A DNA stretch of 64,000 nt from Burhinus oedicnemus (lineage: Eukaryota; Chordata; Aves; Charadriiformes; Burhinidae). The notes beneath the pieces were generated by a model. That model ran no database searches and had not been told where the DNA came from. It saw only the letters and a list, made by a program, of their open reading frames with translations. The position numbers and the translations under genes are program-made. The stretch is taken from positions 990,748-1,054,747 of the forward strand of contig VFFE01007650.1 in NCBI GenBank assembly GCA_008921705.1, in the 5' to 3' direction. The stretch's first letter is position 1. Every line of letters begins with the position of its first letter. Positions 59,745 through 64,000 of the stretch are shown piece after piece.

Positions 59745-60990
59745 CAGACACAAGGGCACAAAGGTGCAATGGTGGGCAGGGGATCACCAATAACCTTATC
59801 AGAGACATGAGCCCCCAACCTCATCATTCCCAGGGATGTCCCGGGAGATCCATGGTCTAGGGTGAAACCCATCATGATGAGTCAAGAGACTCTCTGGGTC
59901 ACCTCACTACCTACTGCCCCATATACCCACATATGGGACTCATTATGGGTGCAGAAGAGAATCCCAGGATTGTACAGGGCTTATTATGGGATGTTTGGGG
60001 GAAGTGCCAAGGGTGGGGAAAGGGAGGGATGAAGATGGCTTTTGGAGGAACAAGCATGGGAAAATAGATGAGGGGCTAAAAGGGGATTGTCACATGTAAA
60101 GGGGGGCTGGTCAGGACACTTGCCTGGCCATGTGCTTGTACAGACATGTGCCTGATCAGTGCAGCCTGTCCTGTCTCCTTATCAAAGTCCATTTTTACTT
60201 TCCTGGGTAAAGGAACTCTATTCTGCATGCATGCGTGAGATTTGGGAGACAGCTACTGAAGCAGCCTTAAGTCTGTGCTGGATACTGGAGAGATCAGAGG
60301 ACCTGAGAGCTGGCTACTGGAGGGACAAAGAGGTCCAAGCCAATGACTGAGGACATCATGCCTCTAGGTGGGTTGGTTGAGAGACCCACCCATTTGCTTG
60401 AGTATGTCTGTGCATGAGGCAATTTGGGATGGGAGGATCCGAGCCCCAGGCCCTGGGTAAACTGAGTCTGAGGCCAGTTACAGGAGACATCTGCAGTGTG
60501 TTGGTGTGTGTGGTGTGTGTTGGTGTGTAAGACAGTCTGTACTGGCAGCTGGAGCAGGGCTGTGGCCCCCAGATATGGAGAGACACATAGTGCATGCATG
60601 TGGGTGCCGGTGGACATGCGAGGTAACTGGAAGGCCAGGGAGTCCAGGGCCAGGAACTGGGCAGACAAGTGTCTAAGCCATTTACTGGAGGCATCCATAT
60701 TGTATATGTATACAAGTACAGATACATGTATATTTCCCACTAACAGGAAGATGCCATGAGGGGAACAGGATTAGGCAACATGTGCCATCTATGTTTGTGC
60801 CAGTGTTTCTGTATAATAATTTGTGCACCCAGATAGGTGTGTATATATGTGTTGTATATATGTGTGTGTACCTACTGGGAATACATGTCTAGGTCCAGCT
60901 GCACTACAGGATGGAGCTGGGGACATGGAGCTGTGGCGGCCTCACCTGCCAAGCTGCCGGATTTGGCAGTTCGCATTGCATCCTGAAATA
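59745..60990 (+). repeat. GC-richer repeat, probably LTR-derived, with internal repetition
   Basis: Composition changes sharply to GC-rich here. The left part (to about 60210) has the style of an avian LTR: G-rich U3-like DNA, then 'cctgtcctgtctccttatc' and a T-rich stretch like an R/U5 region. The right part shows an imperfect motif (about ACTGGAGGCATC followed by TG/TA-rich DNA) near 60345, 60478 and 60683. Two TG-type runs are at 60497-60530 and 60837-60870. Termini and TSD could not be set. Open frames in it (for example 60294-60740 minus) are low-complexity. Confidence 0.5.
60011..60028 (+). other. Canonical G-quadruplex motif
   Basis: Four G-runs of 3, 4, 3 and 3 with loops of 1, 3 and 1 bases, preceded by another G5 run at 59997-60001. 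Short loops favour a stable quadruplex on the plus strand. Confidence 0.7.
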
Positions 60991-63900
60991 CCAAATATGC
61001 TATCAGCATGTCATTTGGAGAGTCTTAAAAGTAAGATAACTTAAAAATAAGATATCTGTCATTGATAAAGACAATATTCAGCTCTGTTATCAAGTAAGAC
61101 AATTTTTTAGTTGGGTGTTTCAGTCTTAGCTACTTTAGTTTCAAACCTTTTTGTTTAGCTGGATGTAATTCACAGACAGAAAAGGTAAGGAAGGAATGTG
61201 AGATTGGTCCACCACTTGAAATCTCTAAATTAAGATTAGGTGTCTTCTTGAGATATATGCTCCAATTCAGCTTCATATTGTTAGAAACAACAGTTTGTGA
61301 AATTATATCATTTACATTATGCACCAAATTTGGTTGCATATATCCATTCTTCATTTCTGGCTGTGATAGCTGTGAAATGTTTACTGTATAAACCTGATTG
61401 TGCAATTGAAAATCTACATGCAGGTTTTGTGAAACCATAACTTTTTGCACATTAATCATTATTTGTTCCCAGTGTGTTTAACGATTTGTATAGTTTACAT
61501 AACAGAGATATTATAAATTTTCACTGGGCAGCCTTATAAAATGTATTACCAAATGTCACATTAAAATTAATTCCCTGCTTTACTGTTCACAGGATGAATA
61601 CATCACATTTATACATGCTGCCATGCTGTATAATAACTTTGTCAAATTTTTCAATGTGTTCTCATGTTTTAAGTGGACTGGGTGTGCATGGTCTGCATTT
61701 TCAGGCAGCTTTATAAACACAGATATTAAAAGGAGAAAGGGATGTGTTTTGTTTTTCCTGTAATTGAGAGAAGTTCTGCATATCCATAGGTAATGTCAGA
61801 AGTTGTGGCTGACATTAGACATAGCTAACTACATGTTACTGCAAATCCACTACATTTTCAAGGCCTGAGAAAAACAGGGATACTTTTTAATGCTTGAGAT
61901 TTGTGTGGTAATCATTAAATAATCTGGTATTTATGTGGCAAGTTGAAACCCATATGATAATATCAATAATAAGCAACTGCTCATGTGTTTTCAAATACAA
62001 CTCATTTTTCGCACTGAAATGCCTAAATACATGTTAGATATGAAAACAGGTATTAATAAATATGAAACAAGCATCTTCTTTTGCAATAAGTGATTCTCTG
62101 ACAACTCTACTGTCCTGTTACATTACTTGTCGCTTTTGGAAAATGCTGGGTTTGTAACTACAGTAGAAATGCGAATAAATGCACAAGTTACACATAAAAT
62201 TAACACATAGAAATATTATTTCTCTAGGCTGTCACATTATGGTTTCTGCCACTATTATAACACTTTGAATGAAATTTTCTGCTATTGTCAAATTTTTGTT
62301 GCGTTTTGTGAACTCAAATTTGGCACAAGCCACCCAGCTTTCTGCTTCCATTGCAGTGCTTTTGGATTTTACTCACCATCTGTGAGGAGGACCAAAACAT
62401 CCAGATCTGATGTAACTATCATCGCTAGGAACATGTCCATGTGACAACACAGCTCTTCCGTCTACCCCAAAATTAAAATTTGCATAATGAAGATATTAAA
62501 ATTAACTTTCTTCAGCTGTGGATTTATTCACAATAAATGAACAGTCATCTAACAAGAATTTTAACTCAACTGTTTTCACAGGTTTAAATACTAAGAGGTG
62601 CCTTCTTTAGAAATGGTTTCTCCATGCTCCATATCCTTTTTGCCTGAGACTTGTGAGATAGCTGGTATGTTCCTAGTCACCTGCTAAGAGCTCACAGTTA
62701 AATCCCTCGCCCTGAAAGCTTACTGAATTGTTTTTTTGGAATTCAGCCATTTAAAGAAATAACACCATCCTAGCTTCAGAGTTGGTCAGATTACATGTAT
62801 AAAAACACATATTATGATATGTTAATCATATCTGCTAGTCTTCTGAACTGCTGATCATTTCCTTGTAAGAATAGCTGAAAATGACTGGCAATTTTAGCCA
62901 GTGTAATATGCAATCAGAATCAAGAACTAGATTTTTAAAATGCTACAAATACTCAATCCCAGGCACTAAAAAACTAGTTGAGTAATATGTATATATTAAT
63001 TTAGCAGCACAGGATAAACCATCTGAAAGAAATCCCCTCAATTCATATCAGAGACAATAAAGATTTCATCCAGGCTTGCAACTAAAAGAACTGAGCTTTT
63101 CCCCTACAGCCCCGCTTAAGGATGCACTATTTCCTCATCTTCCCAAGTTCCTTCTGGATTTGATGCAGAAGCAGGAAATAAAAATCCTACAACTTCTGGG
63201 CTCTAGAGTATATTTGGGAGATTCATTCTTCAATGAACGTTTATTCTATGCTTACACCCCCTTTCACTGATCCCGCTGCTTCCAATCAAATCACTTGTTC
63301 AATGGGTGGTACGCACTGAAGATGCTTTAGTGGGAACCTTAGGTTTTAGGTGTACCTTCTGCCTGCTGAGATCCTGTACACAGGAAACATGATATATGGG
63401 ATATGCCAGACAAGGGACAAATCTGAATTTTATGTTGTATCCAGTTTATTGTTCTTCTGTTCTTCAGATTTATTCTCCTACTGCCAGTGATCTTACCATC
63501 ACGTCATTCAGAGCTCCATTTCTGCCCATGTTGGGGATGCTCATATTAATGGTTACCATACTGCAGTCCTCGTATTTGTCACTGATATTCACAGATTCAT
63601 TCCACGGCCTATGGATCTTGGCCCTCTATGAAAAGCAATAAAGGAATAAATACGATTCATGTCATAGTAGTGACACAACACTGTAAGAAATTTTCCCAAG
63701 TCCGGTGAATTTAGTAGGACCACAAAGCACATAATCTAATCATCAAAAGTAGCAGGTAATAAGCAAAAAAGTTGCAGTTATTTCAGTTGGCATAAATCAA
63801 AACAGAAGAAGAATCACTGGGAGCATAAAAAGTTATTTTTTGTTTGTTTCCCTTTTAGTTTTTCTGTTTAATCTTCAGCACCAAGCACAAAAAACACAGC

Positions 63901-64000
63901 AGGAAACATTTGAGAGAAAACAAAGGCATTTGCTGAAATCAAAAAGGGATTTAATTTCTGCATCTCCTTTATTAAGTGTGGAATTATTAAAACCATCTTC
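60991..64000. other. Unique non-coding stretch at window end
   Basis: AT-rich. The longest minus-strand frame (61130-61459, 109 codons) has an even, hydrophilic composition without low-complexity runs. I recognise no family. Nothing else stands out. Confidence 0.5.

Noticed and set aside
60294..60740. 148-codon minus-strand frame and an overlapping 123-codon frame
   Set aside because: Both arise from TG/CA-rich repeat DNA; His/Thr/Leu-rich low complexity.

Overview
This window looks like bird nuclear DNA from an AT-rich, gene-poor macrochromosomal stretch (a gene desert, or one very large intron). Three things point there. (1) Chicken-repeat-1 (CR1) LINEs of several ages on both strands, including one recognisable reverse-transcriptase copy. 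(2) Solo long terminal repeats of avian endogenous retroviruses, three of which have TG...CA ends and intact 5-bp target-site duplications. (3) A lack of long open frames outside these repeats. I found no protein-coding gene that I can name, no tRNA, rRNA or snRNA gene, no CRISPR array and no operon-like organisation. Species cannot be fixed from the sequence. From memory, the LTR families resemble ones common in neoavian birds.

Layout. 1-5401 is unique AT-rich DNA with a nested hairpin and a few transcription-factor-like sites. 5402-5925 is an LTR piece (minus strand) abutting an old CR1 tail (plus strand). 8405-9135 is an ancient CR1 (minus). 9843-12575 is the largest element, a 5'-truncated CR1 on the minus strand whose ORF2 relics span the pre-RT region, the RT palm and the C-terminus. 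It is split at 10326-11054 by a 729-bp solo LTR flanked by CTAGG. 12576-26559 is mostly unique, with a CAG run, a conserved-looking block near 15.2-15.4 kb, a candidate small exon at 16.2 kb and a decayed LINE endonuclease piece near 18.5-18.8 kb. A CR1 tail with a 23-bp duplication sits near 26.6 kb. A TATA-bearing, CpG-richer block at 33.5-33.75 kb looks like a promoter with a possible first exon. A plus-strand CR1 3' end lies at 36860-37385. A microsatellite with Z-DNA potential is at 45.55-45.65 kb. A solo LTR at 46164-46757 is followed by an ancient CR1 at 46811-47236. A possible old repeat lies at 47.9-48.95 kb. A solo LTR with an internal deletion is at 54592-55159. A GC-richer repeat-like region with a G-quadruplex motif and an imperfect internal repeat is at 59.75-60.99 kb.

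I see no set of genes working together and no evidence for a new multi-gene system. The most informative material is the insertion history: LTR inside CR1, exact TSDs, and LTR copies that lost complementary parts. The best leads for undescribed function are the TATA/CpG block at 33.5 kb, two splice-flanked mini-ORFs (16170-16292 and 49277-49378, minus strand) and several non-B-DNA candidates. All family names rest on recognition from memory, with no database search.
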